A stretch of DNA of 64,000 bases from Verrucomicrobiales bacterium (GCA_029212615.1 JARGPJ010000002.1:372001-436000), one strand, 5' to 3'. Positions 18,901 to 28,742 are shown, numbered from the stretch's first letter. Made by a program: numbers and translations. The notes: generated by a model not told the origin, from the letters alone.

Positions 18901-19399
18901 AGAGCGCGAAAAACAAATCATCGGCGAAAATGATGCCTACACACTTCCTGAGGTTCTCGAACTCCGGACCGCCACCGGGCTCGTTCAATCCTACGATAAA
19001 GAGACTGACAAAACCACCCTTTCAAGCAAGTATCTCTGGGGCAATGAATGGCCCATTCCCCGTGTCGTCGGAAATCTTTACGGCGAGGAAGACCTTGAAA
19101 ACGCTTCTCCGCAAAAACCTCCACTCAAAGGCTACAATGACGGGGAAACCATCATCGCCGAGGTTGGTTCCTACGACCCCACCCCCTCCGGATTCTACGA
19201 TCTGATAGGCAATGCCGGCGAGTGGTGCCTCGACTGGTTTAACGAAGACGAAGTGAACAAGTGCGTGTTTGGAGGAAGCTACAGTACCAACTCGGAAGCC
19301 CGCCTGCGGAGCGCTTTTCGACTCTTTCAGGAACCGAACAGGCGATCAACAGCACATGGCTTTCGCGTCGTTCTACGACAAAATGTAGAAACTCCGTAA
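15983..19399 (+). CDS. Transmembrane Ser/Thr protein kinase with two FGE-like domains
   Basis: This 1138-residue protein starts with a cytoplasmic Hanks-type kinase (about residues 25-290). It has the glycine loop LGRGGMGAVY, VAIKVL with the ATP-binding lysine, HRDIKPAN near residue 154, DFG at about 174 and VAPEA. A linker leads to one transmembrane helix at about 326-345. Outside are two domains with the formylglycine-generating-enzyme/C-type lectin fold (about 440-685 and 895-1136), separated by a helical region. Each opens with FENSLGM, and each has a WGdxWP block. The catalytic cysteines of true FGE are absent at the C-terminal ends, so these are probably binding domains, not sulfatase-maturing enzymes. 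Plausible role: sensing an extracytoplasmic ligand and signalling inside. Confidence 0.92.
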   Translation: MSTPSTTSGSGWEPPSPEELQQMLPQYEISGFLGRGGMGAVYRAKQIRLDRDVAIKVLPETLTQGGDDEMKFAERFELEAQAMAKFNHPSIVAVFDFGETSEGQLYFVMEFVEGMDIHHYLRENGGSLTQEYALSITAHVLDALDYAHARGIVHRDIKPANILLNSEGQVKIADFGLAKALNDGEEYDKPALTMSNVALGTPDFVAPEALDGDGVPDHRADLYAVGVMLYQMLTGKIPRGQFPSPSEILPDLDPRVDEIIQQSMQYDPVDRYATASSMRLALDPVISAPISRVNTVRKASAPKQANSPSPLSKNSEIKKPGLAGKIYMIATACAFVATLVFVFGRSDSQSAPAPAPADTGRTSSLLAETEKISAEPKVAGGNSEQQAPPLQEAEKVNETDPHPASPVQLTTPDEITSPVMGSAAGPSTGAPPAGATIDQPFENSLGMRFVPVPITGGISDGKHILFSIWETRVQDYRVFLDANPEVEKLTPRFPQGDDHPAVMTEYRSAESFCHWLTASELAMGNLSEGQHYRIPTDHEWSCAIGIGELENPGATPASKDKAISRVWPWGDTWPPPQGTINLYGEENAGLGLHGKPKDHLKNYADDYRFTAPVDALVTNRFGLFHLSGNVLEWTSDWNDESKSRRVARSAAWLNTPGGFFMSSARSFLPETAKGDAIGFRVVLDLNTAAPVQDAGTAAGNAPPNPPEATSATGTATMEVAPTVSPLSTVPGLEQRLVQYLEYRQNLIGGLSEKYLGALESRFEAAIAAGDLTLATSFESEKNAVTNLQASLLELNKDPFSSITSSSTLDPLPSGSPAGLVDLRGIWTSERSKLSAQLTSNLVQSLQALEIELTKASDLENASKVKALKDSMNQNASAPASSPPPEENSPDAGTTAEVKTFENSLGMQFRSLEVAGETIMLSVYETTVANYRKFLRSNRDVNWTEPNYRLRDKQAATLMSWFDAQAFCEWLTEEEREKQIIGENDAYTLPEVLELRTATGLVQSYDKETDKTTLSSKYLWGNEWPIPRVVGNLYGEEDLENASPQKPPLKGYNDGETIIAEVGSYDPTPSGFYDLIGNAGEWCLDWFNEDEVNKCVFGGSYSTNSEARLRSAFRLFQEPNRRSTAHGFRVVLRQNVETP

Positions 19400-19404
19400 A
19401 AACC

Positions 19405-19445
19405 CCACCTAACCCTCTCAGGTGATACACCTAACCCTGTCAGGT
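19405..19445. repeat. Tandem quasi-palindromic repeat, operator-like
   Basis: Two 18-base copies of CACCTAACCCTCTCAGGT, differing at one base, lie at 19406-19423 and 19428-19445, with a period of 22 bases, close to two turns of B-DNA. Each copy is itself an inverted repeat ACCT-N9-AGGT, and the junction forms AGGTG-ATA-CACCT. The site lies between the kinase stop and the yebC start, so a dimeric regulator acting on yebC, or a tail-to-head transcript structure, is possible. Function is inferred only from spacing and symmetry. Confidence 0.55.
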
Positions 19446-19497
19446 TCAGGATTCGCCCTTGCGATTTACCCCTTTCTAAGCCAAGAATTCCTTCATT

Positions 19498-20208
19498 ATG
19501 GGCAGAGCATTTGAATATCGACGGAAGTCGAAAGAAGCACGTTGGGACAAGATGTCTAAAATCTTTCCGAAAATCGGGAAGGCAATCACCATGGCAGTGA
19601 AGGAGGGCGGTGCCGATCCTGACTCCAATCCGAAGCTTCGTCTTCTCATTCAGAATGCCAAAGCGGCAAACATGCCGAAGGACAACGTCGATTCAGCGAT
19701 CAAACGTGCCGACGGCAAAGACTCCGCCGAGATCACCGAGATCAACTACGAAGGCAAAGGCCCCCACGGAGTCATGATCTTCGTCGAATGTGCGACCGAC
19801 AACACGAACCGCTCCGTCGCGAACATCAAAACTATTTTCAACAAAGCCGGTGGACAGATGCTCCCCAGCGGAGCCCTCGACTTTCTTTTCGACCGCAAGA
19901 CAGTTGTCGAATTCGAAGTCACAGAAGAGATGGATATTGAGGACATCGAACTAGGCCTGATCGATGCCGGCCTTGAAGAACTCGAAGTCGAGGACGGCGT
20001 CGCCTATGCCTACGCCGATTTCACTGACTTCGGAAAGTTTACTTCAGCCGTTGAAGAACTGAAAATCGAGATCAAAAAAGCGAGTCCTCAGCGGATTCCC
20101 AATAATCCACAGGATTTTTCTGAAGAGCAGATGACCGAGATCGAAGCAATCATCGACAAGCTCGAGGACGACGAAGACGTTCAGGCGGTCTTCACCAACG
20201 TAAACTGA
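19498..20208 (+). CDS. yebC: YebC/PmpR family protein
   Basis: This 236-residue cytoplasmic protein belongs to the YebC/TACO1 family. Members were long annotated as transcriptional regulators and are now also linked to relief of ribosome stalling. The N-terminal domain shows the family opener [22 protein letters not shown] and [39 protein letters not shown] marks the second domain, and [23 protein letters not shown] the third. The usual GHSKW opener is replaced by GRAFE, a known variant. Length is normal. The tandem repeat just upstream may control it. The family call is secure and the exact cellular role is not. Confidence 0.95.
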   Translation: MGRAFEYRRKSKEARWDKMSKIFPKIGKAITMAVKEGGADPDSNPKLRLLIQNAKAANMPKDNVDSAIKRADGKDSAEITEINYEGKGPHGVMIFVECATDNTNRSVANIKTIFNKAGGQMLPSGALDFLFDRKTVVEFEVTEEMDIEDIELGLIDAGLEELEVEDGVAYAYADFTDFGKFTSAVEELKIEIKKASPQRIPNNPQDFSEEQMTEIEAIIDKLEDDEDVQAVFTNVN

Positions 20209-20277
20209 TGCCGGGGGCACGCGTCCGCGCCTGATTCCGGCTTCCCCTGTTCACATGCCCTCTCTACCGTGACGGGC

Positions 20278-23200
20278 ATGTTGCGGCATTGCATTCTTCT
20301 CTCTGCTTTCGGACTCCTCACCCCGATTGCTGTCGCCAATCCGGTCGACCTCCTGGAGGGGCCACTGGAAGAATCTTTCGTCCAGCATCTCAACGGGAAA
20401 TCGTCCCTCGAAAGCGGGTTTCCCGAAGTTTGGAGGAAGAACGAAGAAGGACACCTCTACATCACCGGAAAGGGACTTGGTTACCTTCGAACGAAGGAAT
20501 CCTTCAAAGACTACCATCTCGTCGTCGAATACCGATGGCGGGAGCACACCTTTGCCGGACGCTCGGACCGGGCTCGCGACGGCGGCATCCTTTTTCACCT
20601 CAAAGGAGAAGATGGCGCGTTCGGCGGGACGTGGCCGGCCTGCCTTCAGGCGCAACTCATCGAGGGAGGATCAGGCGACCTTGTTTGCCTGCCCACCGAG
20701 GCTATCCCCGCAAAGTTCACCGCCCACGCTTCACTGCAGGATCCTCCGATCTGGTTGGCAGACGGGAAAAGTAACCTCTTTCCGCGCCCCGGAATGAGAT
20801 CGGGTCACCTCGGATGGAAAGATCGCAGCGAAAACTGGAAGGACGTCAAAGGGTTCCGCGGCGAACTCGATATCGAAAACCCGGTCGGGGAATGGAACCG
20901 AATTGAGGTCCTCGCCTTGAACGACACCGTCGAGATCCGATTAAACGGAGAGGTGGTGAATCGAGCTTCGAACGTCTTCCCTGCCGACGGTAACATCGGA
21001 TTTCAAACCGAGCTGGCCTCCTACGAAGTTCGACGGGCCGAGGTCTACAAGCCGGGGGAATTCACCGACGCCTGGACTGGAACATCCCGCTCCACCGACA
21101 TGGGATATTTGATCACCAGCGAAAGCACCCTTCCCCGCGCCCTTCCACTTTCACCCGGGGAAAGTCTCGCCGCCTGGGAACTGGACGGCGAATTCGAGAT
21201 CCAGCTGGTAGCGGCTGAGCCTCTCACTTGCGATCCTGTCGATATCGTCTGGGATGATCAGGGTCGGCTCTTTGTCGCTGAAATGGGTGATTACCCACTT
21301 CCCGCGGACGATGCTCCCTTTCTTTCCCGAATCCGTCATCTCATCGATCATGATGGCGACGGGCGCATGGACGAAGCCATCACATGGGCGGACGAATTGG
21401 ATCACGTTCAGGGCCTCCTTCCAATGAAGGGCGGACTTCTTGCGACAACCAGAAGCGCCATTCTCTTTCTAAAAGATACCAATGGAGATCTCCGGGCGGA
21501 TCACCGCGAAGTGCTTTTCCGGAGCAATGCCCCCCGACACAACCAGCTGCAAATTTCCAGTCCCCGGTATGGACTGGACAACCATATCTACCTCAACAAC
21601 GGACTCGATGGAAAAGAGATCTATCCCGAGGGTTCTCCTGACTCCACGGTTGCCTTCCCCCGTCTCAATCTTCGGTATCATCCCCGCTCAGGCCGAATTG
21701 AGGCCGCTACGGGGACGGGACAATACGGCGGGACTCTCGACGCATTCGGGCGTCATTTTTTCTGTAGTAATCGCAATCCGGCCATGTTCGCAGTGATGCC
21801 TCTTGCTGCCGTGAAACGGAATCCTCTCGCAGGGATAAAGAGTGGTCACGAAGACATCGAAATGCCCGGGGCCGCGATTCGTCCGCTGCTACTCAGTCAC
21901 ACAACATCTTCAGCCCATGCCGGGACTTATACCGCAGCTTGCGGCCTCGCTGTTTACACTGGCGACCTCATGAGAGAACTCGCCGGTGACCTCTTTATCT
22001 GTGACCCCACCGCCCAACTGGTAACGAGAAACAAGCTGGTTCCAAACGGAGCCAGCTTTCGCGCCAGACGTATCGGGGACCATCGTGAATTCCTCGCTTC
22101 GTCGGATGAATGGTCCCGCCCCGTGCAAATCAGAAATGGACCGGACGGCGCGATTTACATCGTCGACATGTACCGGCGCTTCATCGATCATGCGCGATTC
22201 TTCCCTGAAGAGTTTGCTGCTTCAAACTATATGCGGGCAGGGGTCGATCACGGGCGCATCTGGAGGATTGTACCCGTGAGCACCCCCGCTCGACCCATCG
22301 CTCCTCTCGTTACCGAACCGGTCGAGCTTGTCGAAACGCTCACTCACGAAAACGGATGGCACCGCACTACCGCGCAACGCCTCCTCGTCGAAAATGAAAT
22401 GAAGACAGCGGTCCCCCTGCTTCGCAAAGCGATCGCGTCGAGTCATTCGGAAGTCGGAGTTTCCCACGCCCTTCGGACGCTTCAGGGCCTCGACGCGCTC
22501 ACCCCTGAGATCCTTCGAAGTGTCCCTGGCACAGGCCCCGGTCTCATTGAAAACAAACTCTTCGCGATTTCCGAACTGGAACTCGGTAGAGAATTTGAAA
22601 GGTGGATTCTCAAGCAAAGTGCCAGTGAACAGGCACGCATCCGCTTTCTGGCCCTCGCCCTCTTTCCGGAAATCATCCGGGACGAAAACCAACTCACGCA
22701 ACAAGTCATCACCTCCCCCGGTGACGAATGGTACCAAAGGGCCATCTTAAGCTCCTCACCAAAGTTGGTTCCGGGCCTCCTCGGAAAGCTGCTGAAATCG
22801 GATGAGTTTATGAAAACAGACCCGGAAGTAGCTTCCGCGACGCTTCGTGCCATGGCAGATTTCACCGCTGCATCCGCCACCCTGTCCGAAATGAATGCCG
22901 TCCTCGAGAACCTGAGCAAGGATATTCAATGGCCCCACTTTGCGGTCACGTCAGGGTTTTCCTCGGGAATAGGGCGCAACCCGGCAAAACCGGGAAATCT
23001 CGAAGCAATCATGTCCTCACCGCCCGTAAACTTCACAGGCGGAGCCGCAACCCTCAGCCGCATCGTCGAGAATGCCTCGACCATCGCCCTCAGCTTCAAG
23101 CGTTCAGACGCAGACCGGATCCTTGCGCTGAGCCTTGTCTCCCAATCTCCGTGGGATGAAAAAATACGAGTGGCCGATGCACTCATTTCATCTGCAGAAT

Positions 23201-23943
23201 CCCCCGCAATCCAAACGGCAGTCTGTCGAACCCTGACAAAGGATGACCGGGTGAAGGTCGCCGAATTCTTCTTCGAACGCTGGGATCAACTCTCGCCAAC
23301 CGCACTCCGGGAAGCTCTTGCTCTGATCACAGGTAATTCGAAATCCGGCCTTGCACTCATGAAGCGAATGAAATCCGGCGAAATCAGCAAAGCCCTCATG
23401 CCACCCATGACGAGATGGTCTTACGGGCGGTCCACGAACAGCGAAATCAACGCGCTCGCAAACGAACTTTTCGGTGCCCCCTCCGGAGACCGCTCTGAAG
23501 TCATTGCACGCTACCAGTCAGCGCTCGAAACTCTTCCGGGAGATGCCGACCGAGGGCGAGCCGTTTTTGAGAAAGCTACTTGTTCCGTCTGTCACGAGGC
23601 AGGAGGAACAGGCGTCGCTGTGGGACCGCCTTTGAATGACGTAAAATTAAAGCCCGCCGCCGCCCTCCTCTCCGATATCCTTGACCCAAACCGGGCCATC
23701 GAAGAACGATGGATATCTGTCACGGTCGTCTCAAACGATGGTCGTATCCTCACCGGGCTCGTCTCGGCAGAGGACAGTTCCAGCGTCACCCTGACACTCC
23801 CCGGCGGCATTGAAGAAACGATTATTCGCGAGGATATCGCTGAAATGAAATCCCCCGGCTATTCGTTGATGCCGGAAGGACTTGAAGCAGCCATTTCCCC
23901 CGGGGAAATGGCTGATCTCGTCACTTTTTTGAAGAACGGCTGA
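20278..23943 (+). CDS. DUF1080 / PVC-type dehydrogenase / cytochrome c fusion
   Basis: This exported protein of about 1221 residues carries three modules. After a signal peptide (MLRHCILLSAFGLLTPIAVA) comes a DUF1080 jelly roll (about residues 35-260), a family that includes 3-keto-disaccharide hydrolases. Residues about 300-680 match the PVC-type membrane-bound dehydrogenase beta-propeller (GRLFVAEMGDYP, DHDGDGRMDEA, GPDGAIYIVDMYRR). A helical, HEAT-like region follows. Residues from about 1085 form a single-haem cytochrome c module with CSVCH at 1102-1106. I chose the ATG at 20278; a GTG at 20269 is also in frame. The likely role is periplasmic sugar oxidation with electron transfer through the haem. 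The substrate is unknown. Confidence 0.9.
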   Translation: MLRHCILLSAFGLLTPIAVANPVDLLEGPLEESFVQHLNGKSSLESGFPEVWRKNEEGHLYITGKGLGYLRTKESFKDYHLVVEYRWREHTFAGRSDRARDGGILFHLKGEDGAFGGTWPACLQAQLIEGGSGDLVCLPTEAIPAKFTAHASLQDPPIWLADGKSNLFPRPGMRSGHLGWKDRSENWKDVKGFRGELDIENPVGEWNRIEVLALNDTVEIRLNGEVVNRASNVFPADGNIGFQTELASYEVRRAEVYKPGEFTDAWTGTSRSTDMGYLITSESTLPRALPLSPGESLAAWELDGEFEIQLVAAEPLTCDPVDIVWDDQGRLFVAEMGDYPLPADDAPFLSRIRHLIDHDGDGRMDEAITWADELDHVQGLLPMKGGLLATTRSAILFLKDTNGDLRADHREVLFRSNAPRHNQLQISSPRYGLDNHIYLNNGLDGKEIYPEGSPDSTVAFPRLNLRYHPRSGRIEAATGTGQYGGTLDAFGRHFFCSNRNPAMFAVMPLAAVKRNPLAGIKSGHEDIEMPGAAIRPLLLSHTTSSAHAGTYTAACGLAVYTGDLMRELAGDLFICDPTAQLVTRNKLVPNGASFRARRIGDHREFLASSDEWSRPVQIRNGPDGAIYIVDMYRRFIDHARFFPEEFAASNYMRAGVDHGRIWRIVPVSTPARPIAPLVTEPVELVETLTHENGWHRTTAQRLLVENEMKTAVPLLRKAIASSHSEVGVSHALRTLQGLDALTPEILRSVPGTGPGLIENKLFAISELELGREFERWILKQSASEQARIRFLALALFPEIIRDENQLTQQVITSPGDEWYQRAILSSSPKLVPGLLGKLLKSDEFMKTDPEVASATLRAMADFTAASATLSEMNAVLENLSKDIQWPHFAVTSGFSSGIGRNPAKPGNLEAIMSSPPVNFTGGAATLSRIVENASTIALSFKRSDADRILALSLVSQSPWDEKIRVADALISSAESPAIQTAVCRTLTKDDRVKVAEFFFERWDQLSPTALREALALITGNSKSGLALMKRMKSGEISKALMPPMTRWSYGRSTNSEINALANELFGAPSGDRSEVIARYQSALETLPGDADRGRAVFEKATCSVCHEAGGTGVAVGPPLNDVKLKPAAALLSDILDPNRAIEERWISVTVVSNDGRILTGLVSAEDSSSVTLTLPGGIEETIIREDIAEMKSPGYSLMPEGLEAAISPGEMADLVTFLKNG

Positions 23944-24012
23944 TGCTTGCTAATAATTAATGTTCCCTTAGGATGGAACGGGAATCGTAACGGATACCTG
24001 ATCCCCTCCTGA

Positions 24013-27000
24013 ATGCCCTCTGACCTCGCGCCATCTCCCGGCGCTTCATCGAATACGAACCATCGCCGGCTCTCAACCCGATTGAAGCGCGGACTCTTCA
24101 TTGTCGGCTCAGCCCTGCTCGGGTTCATCCTCCTTCTTTTCATCATTACAGGACCGGCGTTCTCCTCGGTAACGAGGTGGGCGGGACTCAAAGCTGCCGG
24201 GATCCAGGGCATCTCCGGAGATTTCACAATTGAAGGAACACTTTTCTCCGGCTTCACGATTCGGGAGATCGAGCTGACAGGTGAAGACTCCCCACTTGTT
24301 TCACTCTCACTCGAGTCGGTCGAGCTTGACTATGATTTTTTCAACATCATCTCAGCAGCAGGTGAGCTGAACTGGCTCAACCTTCTCAGCATCAAAAACG
24401 CAGTCATCGAGCTGAACATTCCCGTTACTGACGAAAGCACTGCGGCGAAGACAAAAAAGAAGAGAGCGCAGGAAACTTACGTCGATTTCAACCCGGCTTG
24501 GAACCTCCTCAACTCCGACATTGAGATCGAAAATATCTCGGTGGTCGCGCAAATCGAGGAGGAACGCTACGAACTCGGTTCATTCAGCCTGAAGACCCCG
24601 ATCGGCCGTGAAGGTAGCCTGAGCATTCATTCCATACGGCTCCCCGGCAAAGAGCCCATCTCTCCTCTTTCAGCCCGCCTTCAGCACGAAGATAAATCCC
24701 TCACGCTGGACCGTTTTTCGGGAAAAAAAATCGAATCGCTGAAACACCTCACCCTGAGAGAAGAGAGTCCCGGAGAATGGGTCATCGATGCCGGGTTTGA
24801 AGCCGGTGGCGGTCAGGTATCCGTCTTCGCCGATACCACCGGTCTCGCCACATTGAAACTGAGGAGCGGTCAAACCATTGACCTTGCTCAACTACCGTCC
24901 TCTCCCAAGGCGCCGAAACTCAAAGGAATCATCTCAGATTTCGATCTCAGATTTAAAGGAGACTTCGCTTCGCCCGCCTCCTGGCAACTACAAGGGAAGG
25001 TCCTCGGTCACGGTTTGGCCGCTGACACCATTGGCGTGGATTCACTTGCCGTCATTCTGTCCGGCAATCAAATCAAACTCGATATGATCGCTCCCGGAGC
25101 TCGCCTTTCGGGTGTCGTATCCGCGCCTTTGGAATCGCTCACTTCTACCGACGACTTCGCGACGATGCCGGTTGACCTGGCAGCAGATCTTAAACTCGAA
25201 TCACTCGAAAAACTACTCCGGGCGTGGGACATCGAGCTTCCACTATCCGGAGCCATTGATGGCCGAATCGAGAACGTGCAACTCGTCGGCGGAACCTCGC
25301 TACGCTCGGGCAGCGTCCTCTTTCTCTCCGACTCCCTGCAATTGAACGGCGAGGCACTCTCTCATTTGCAACTTGCAGCGCAGGTGCCCGAAACAGATCA
25401 AATCAAGCTGGTAGCTGAAGCCGGACTGGACGAGTCGACAAAGGTACAATTCAACGGAGATTTCCAACTTGAGTCCATGTCTTACCGTGGCACTCTCGAT
25501 GGTAAGTTTGATACCGGAGGCCTCCTCGGTGGAGTGCTCGAACGGCTGAAGGTGACGGATCTTGCCGGCGCCGGGAACCTGAACTGGGAAGGCACGGGAA
25601 CGATCAAACCGGTTAGACACCTCGGTGAGGCAAGGCTCACGGCACGCGATCTTACCTTTCAACAGGGGCACCCGATTGAGGCCTTGATCGAGGCGAGCTA
25701 CGAGGACGACCGGGTAATGATTCCCACCATTCGCATCGAATCGAATCCGGTATCTCTCACCGGAAAAGCGGCGTGGCAGGACCAGCGAATCACGGTCGAT
25801 GATCTCAACCTGTCTCTGAACGATGCAAGAGCTCTGACTCTCACCGCCTCACTCCCCTTTGATCCGGCGAGCGGAGAAGAATTTCTCAAACAAGAGGGGG
25901 ATATCGCCGTCAGCCTTATCGCCAGCGAGCTCGAAATAGAAGAACTTGCGCTTCTTTTCACTGCTGAATCACCGATCACCGGACGGCTGAACGGTCAATT
26001 GGATACAAGTGGCCGCTGGGACGCACTTTCATCGCAGGGCGAGTTCAGTTTTCGCCCGGGCGCTAACAGCGCTGATGGTGACCCCTCCCTCAACCTGGAT
26101 ATGAAAATGTCCGGTGATGTCGCACGCCCCGAAAGTTGGGAGGCCGATCTCGGGGCAATCCTCTCCGGCCTGAAATGGGATGAGATCCAGTTCGGCGACC
26201 TCAACTTCAGAGCGGCCACTCGCCTGATCGAGGGGAGGAAGTCCTTTGATGCCGCCATCCATGCCAATCAGGAAGGCGCCAGCCTGACTGCCAACACGCG
26301 CCTGGACCTAAGCGGTGCCGATAGCCTGAAAGCACTCGAAGAACGCGCTTTTGATCTGAGTGCGAAGCTGAATGCGCCGGACCTGGCGCCACTATGGCAG
26401 CAATTGGCTCCGCCGGCATGGCGAAACCTAACTGTGGCAGGGCAACTTTCCCTAGATCTCTCAAAGGCACAATTCAAAGGGCGTGAGGTTCTCTCAGGCG
26501 ATCTGGCTCTCTTCTCCGACACCTTGAGTATCGATGGTGAAAGGCTGGAGAGGATTGACCTCTCCGCACAGGTCCGGGAAACCAACGCCATCACTGCGAC
26601 GCTCGCACTCTATGCCGATGAGCTCAGCCGTGTGGATGGCCGTGGGGCGTTCCACCTGACGGATCAGATTTTCGACGCTGACATGGACCTGGCTCTCGAC
26701 CTCGATGGCGCGGGAGTGCTAAAGCGACTCGTCGGAGATCGTGAGATTGCACGCCTTCTCCCCGGCACCGCTGCCCTGTCACTCAATGCGGCAGGCAATA
26801 TTAAAAAGAAGACAACATCCGGTGAATTCGACCTCGAAGGGCAACGTTTGATTCTCGCAGACAAGGCAGCCCCCATCGATTCTTTCAAACTTGCCGGAAC
26901 GTTCTCCGAATCGAGCCTTGCTACCCTCCTCGCGCTTCGCAGCGATCCTCTCGATCTCGACGGAGAAGTGAATTGGGACGGCGACCGCGTCGACTTGACT

Positions 27001-28722
27001 AAACTCACCGCCTCAACCGGCGGTACCCCTGTTTTCACCGCGACAGCCTCTGCGCCGCTCAGCAAAGACAAGCTCACCGCGGCTGACTGGCTTTCACAGG
27101 AAGGCCCTCTCGAACTGCGACTTAATTCAGACCCCATCGCGTTAAAGACCTTGATGCAACTCGTTAAAGATGCACCGCCGGTTAACGGAGACCTCGATCT
27201 GGACCTCACCATTAACGGGAGTCCAGCCCAACCGAATATCGACCTTGCTCTTGCGGTTTCGAATATCGCACTACCGGAACAATACGACGTGAAAGTGGGA
27301 TCACTCGATCTCGAGTTAAAGGCGTCTGATGCAGAAGCCCACTTCGAGGGAAGTTACCGCCATCCTGATGTTAACCCGCTCATTATCAATGCTGCGCTCC
27401 CCTTTTTCCCGAAAGAATGGGCCCTGGGTAGCCGGAAATTTGTGGAGGAAAAAATCTCTGCTTCAGCTCAGATAAAAAGTAGTCCCCTCGGCTTTCTTTC
27501 CTCCCAGGTCCCCGCGATCAAATCAATCGAAGGTGATATCGCCCTTGATGCGGCTCTCTCGGGGACCTTATCGGCACCGCTCATCTCCGGCGACGGAATC
27601 CTCGACGTTTCGCGGCTGCGCCTCGACAACCGGGATGCGCCATCCTTCTATGACATCAACCTGAAGACCCGCTTTGCAAAAAACCGGCTCACCATTGAAA
27701 CGCTCCATGCCATTGTCGCCGGGGGGGAAGTAGACGCCGCCGGGACAATCCATTTCATCCCCGACAACGAACCGAAATTGGATCTACGCCTCGGTGCAAA
27801 GGAAGCACTCGTATTCAGAACCCCCGACCTGAGCCTTCGGACCGATGCCTCTCTAACGCTGACCGGACCCTGGTCAGCAGCAACACTCGCTGGGTCGATC
27901 GGAATCACAAACAGTCGCTTTTTTAAGAACTTCGATCTTCTTCCACAGACACTTCCCACGAGGAATACCTCCGTACTCCCCACTGTCGAACGCTCGCCCG
28001 CCGGAGGTGGCGCCGCCTACACAGATTTGAACCTGGGAGTCGATATTCCGCCTTTCAATAATTGGAACGCAGACGTCCGCCTTCACACACAAGACCCGTT
28101 TCAGGTCAGAAGTAACCTCGTCGAGTCCGATCTCGTCGCGGATATTCACGTTTCAGGCAAGCTATCCTCCCCCTCCCCCGTCGGATTTCTCGCGATTGAC
28201 GAAGGCGAATTATCGCTCCCTTTCAGCTCGATCGACGTCGAAACAGGAAGAGTTGAATTCGACCGGGAAACCGGATTCAACGGAGCAATCAACCTGAAGG
28301 CACAGGCCAAAGCAGATAAATACCGGATCAATGTATACCTCTACAATCGAATCCTCGATCCAAAATACGTGCTCACGAGTAATCCACCGCTACCGAGTGA
28401 AGATCTCATGACCTTGCTGGTAACAGGTACGACACGGGATGCACTGACCGGCGGAGATGTTGGTTCTCTTGCCGCGTCAAAAGCGGCAACACTACTCTTC
28501 AAAAACATGAGAAAAGCCAGTAACAAGGCGGATACCGAACCTTCATTGCTCGACACTCTTCAAGAAAGAACTGAGCTTGATATTGGTGGAATCAACCCTG
28601 AAACTGGCGTACAGACCGTCGGGGGAAAAATCAGGCTCTGGAAGCAACTTTTCTTCGTCGGCGATGTCGATGCTGAGAATGATTACCGGGCCCTCTTGAA
28701 ATACGTTTTCCGATTCCGTTGA
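24013..28722 (+). CDS. tamB: TamB-like (DUF490) translocation/assembly protein
   Basis: This 1569-residue protein has one N-terminal transmembrane helix at about residues 28-48 and then a very long beta-rich repeat region of the AsmA/TamB type, full of alternating hydrophobic stretches such as SLESVELDYDF and VSLTGKAAW. The C-terminal 300 residues resemble the DUF490 domain, including GELSLPFSSIDVETGRVEFD and the end KIRLWKQLFFVGDVDAEND. Such proteins span the periplasm as a hydrophobic groove and are linked to outer-membrane protein insertion or phospholipid transport. The Omp85 gene that follows directly is the expected partner. Exact cargo is unknown. Confidence 0.88.
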   Translation: MPSDLAPSPGASSNTNHRRLSTRLKRGLFIVGSALLGFILLLFIITGPAFSSVTRWAGLKAAGIQGISGDFTIEGTLFSGFTIREIELTGEDSPLVSLSLESVELDYDFFNIISAAGELNWLNLLSIKNAVIELNIPVTDESTAAKTKKKRAQETYVDFNPAWNLLNSDIEIENISVVAQIEEERYELGSFSLKTPIGREGSLSIHSIRLPGKEPISPLSARLQHEDKSLTLDRFSGKKIESLKHLTLREESPGEWVIDAGFEAGGGQVSVFADTTGLATLKLRSGQTIDLAQLPSSPKAPKLKGIISDFDLRFKGDFASPASWQLQGKVLGHGLAADTIGVDSLAVILSGNQIKLDMIAPGARLSGVVSAPLESLTSTDDFATMPVDLAADLKLESLEKLLRAWDIELPLSGAIDGRIENVQLVGGTSLRSGSVLFLSDSLQLNGEALSHLQLAAQVPETDQIKLVAEAGLDESTKVQFNGDFQLESMSYRGTLDGKFDTGGLLGGVLERLKVTDLAGAGNLNWEGTGTIKPVRHLGEARLTARDLTFQQGHPIEALIEASYEDDRVMIPTIRIESNPVSLTGKAAWQDQRITVDDLNLSLNDARALTLTASLPFDPASGEEFLKQEGDIAVSLIASELEIEELALLFTAESPITGRLNGQLDTSGRWDALSSQGEFSFRPGANSADGDPSLNLDMKMSGDVARPESWEADLGAILSGLKWDEIQFGDLNFRAATRLIEGRKSFDAAIHANQEGASLTANTRLDLSGADSLKALEERAFDLSAKLNAPDLAPLWQQLAPPAWRNLTVAGQLSLDLSKAQFKGREVLSGDLALFSDTLSIDGERLERIDLSAQVRETNAITATLALYADELSRVDGRGAFHLTDQIFDADMDLALDLDGAGVLKRLVGDREIARLLPGTAALSLNAAGNIKKKTTSGEFDLEGQRLILADKAAPIDSFKLAGTFSESSLATLLALRSDPLDLDGEVNWDGDRVDLTKLTASTGGTPVFTATASAPLSKDKLTAADWLSQEGPLELRLNSDPIALKTLMQLVKDAPPVNGDLDLDLTINGSPAQPNIDLALAVSNIALPEQYDVKVGSLDLELKASDAEAHFEGSYRHPDVNPLIINAALPFFPKEWALGSRKFVEEKISASAQIKSSPLGFLSSQVPAIKSIEGDIALDAALSGTLSAPLISGDGILDVSRLRLDNRDAPSFYDINLKTRFAKNRLTIETLHAIVAGGEVDAAGTIHFIPDNEPKLDLRLGAKEALVFRTPDLSLRTDASLTLTGPWSAATLAGSIGITNSRFFKNFDLLPQTLPTRNTSVLPTVERSPAGGGAAYTDLNLGVDIPPFNNWNADVRLHTQDPFQVRSNLVESDLVADIHVSGKLSSPSPVGFLAIDEGELSLPFSSIDVETGRVEFDRETGFNGAINLKAQAKADKYRINVYLYNRILDPKYVLTSNPPLPSEDLMTLLVTGTTRDALTGGDVGSLAASKAATLLFKNMRKASNKADTEPSLLDTLQERTELDIGGINPETGVQTVGGKIRLWKQLFFVGDVDAENDYRALLKYVFRFR

Positions 28723-28742
28723 CGCACCGATTCTCCTCTTTA

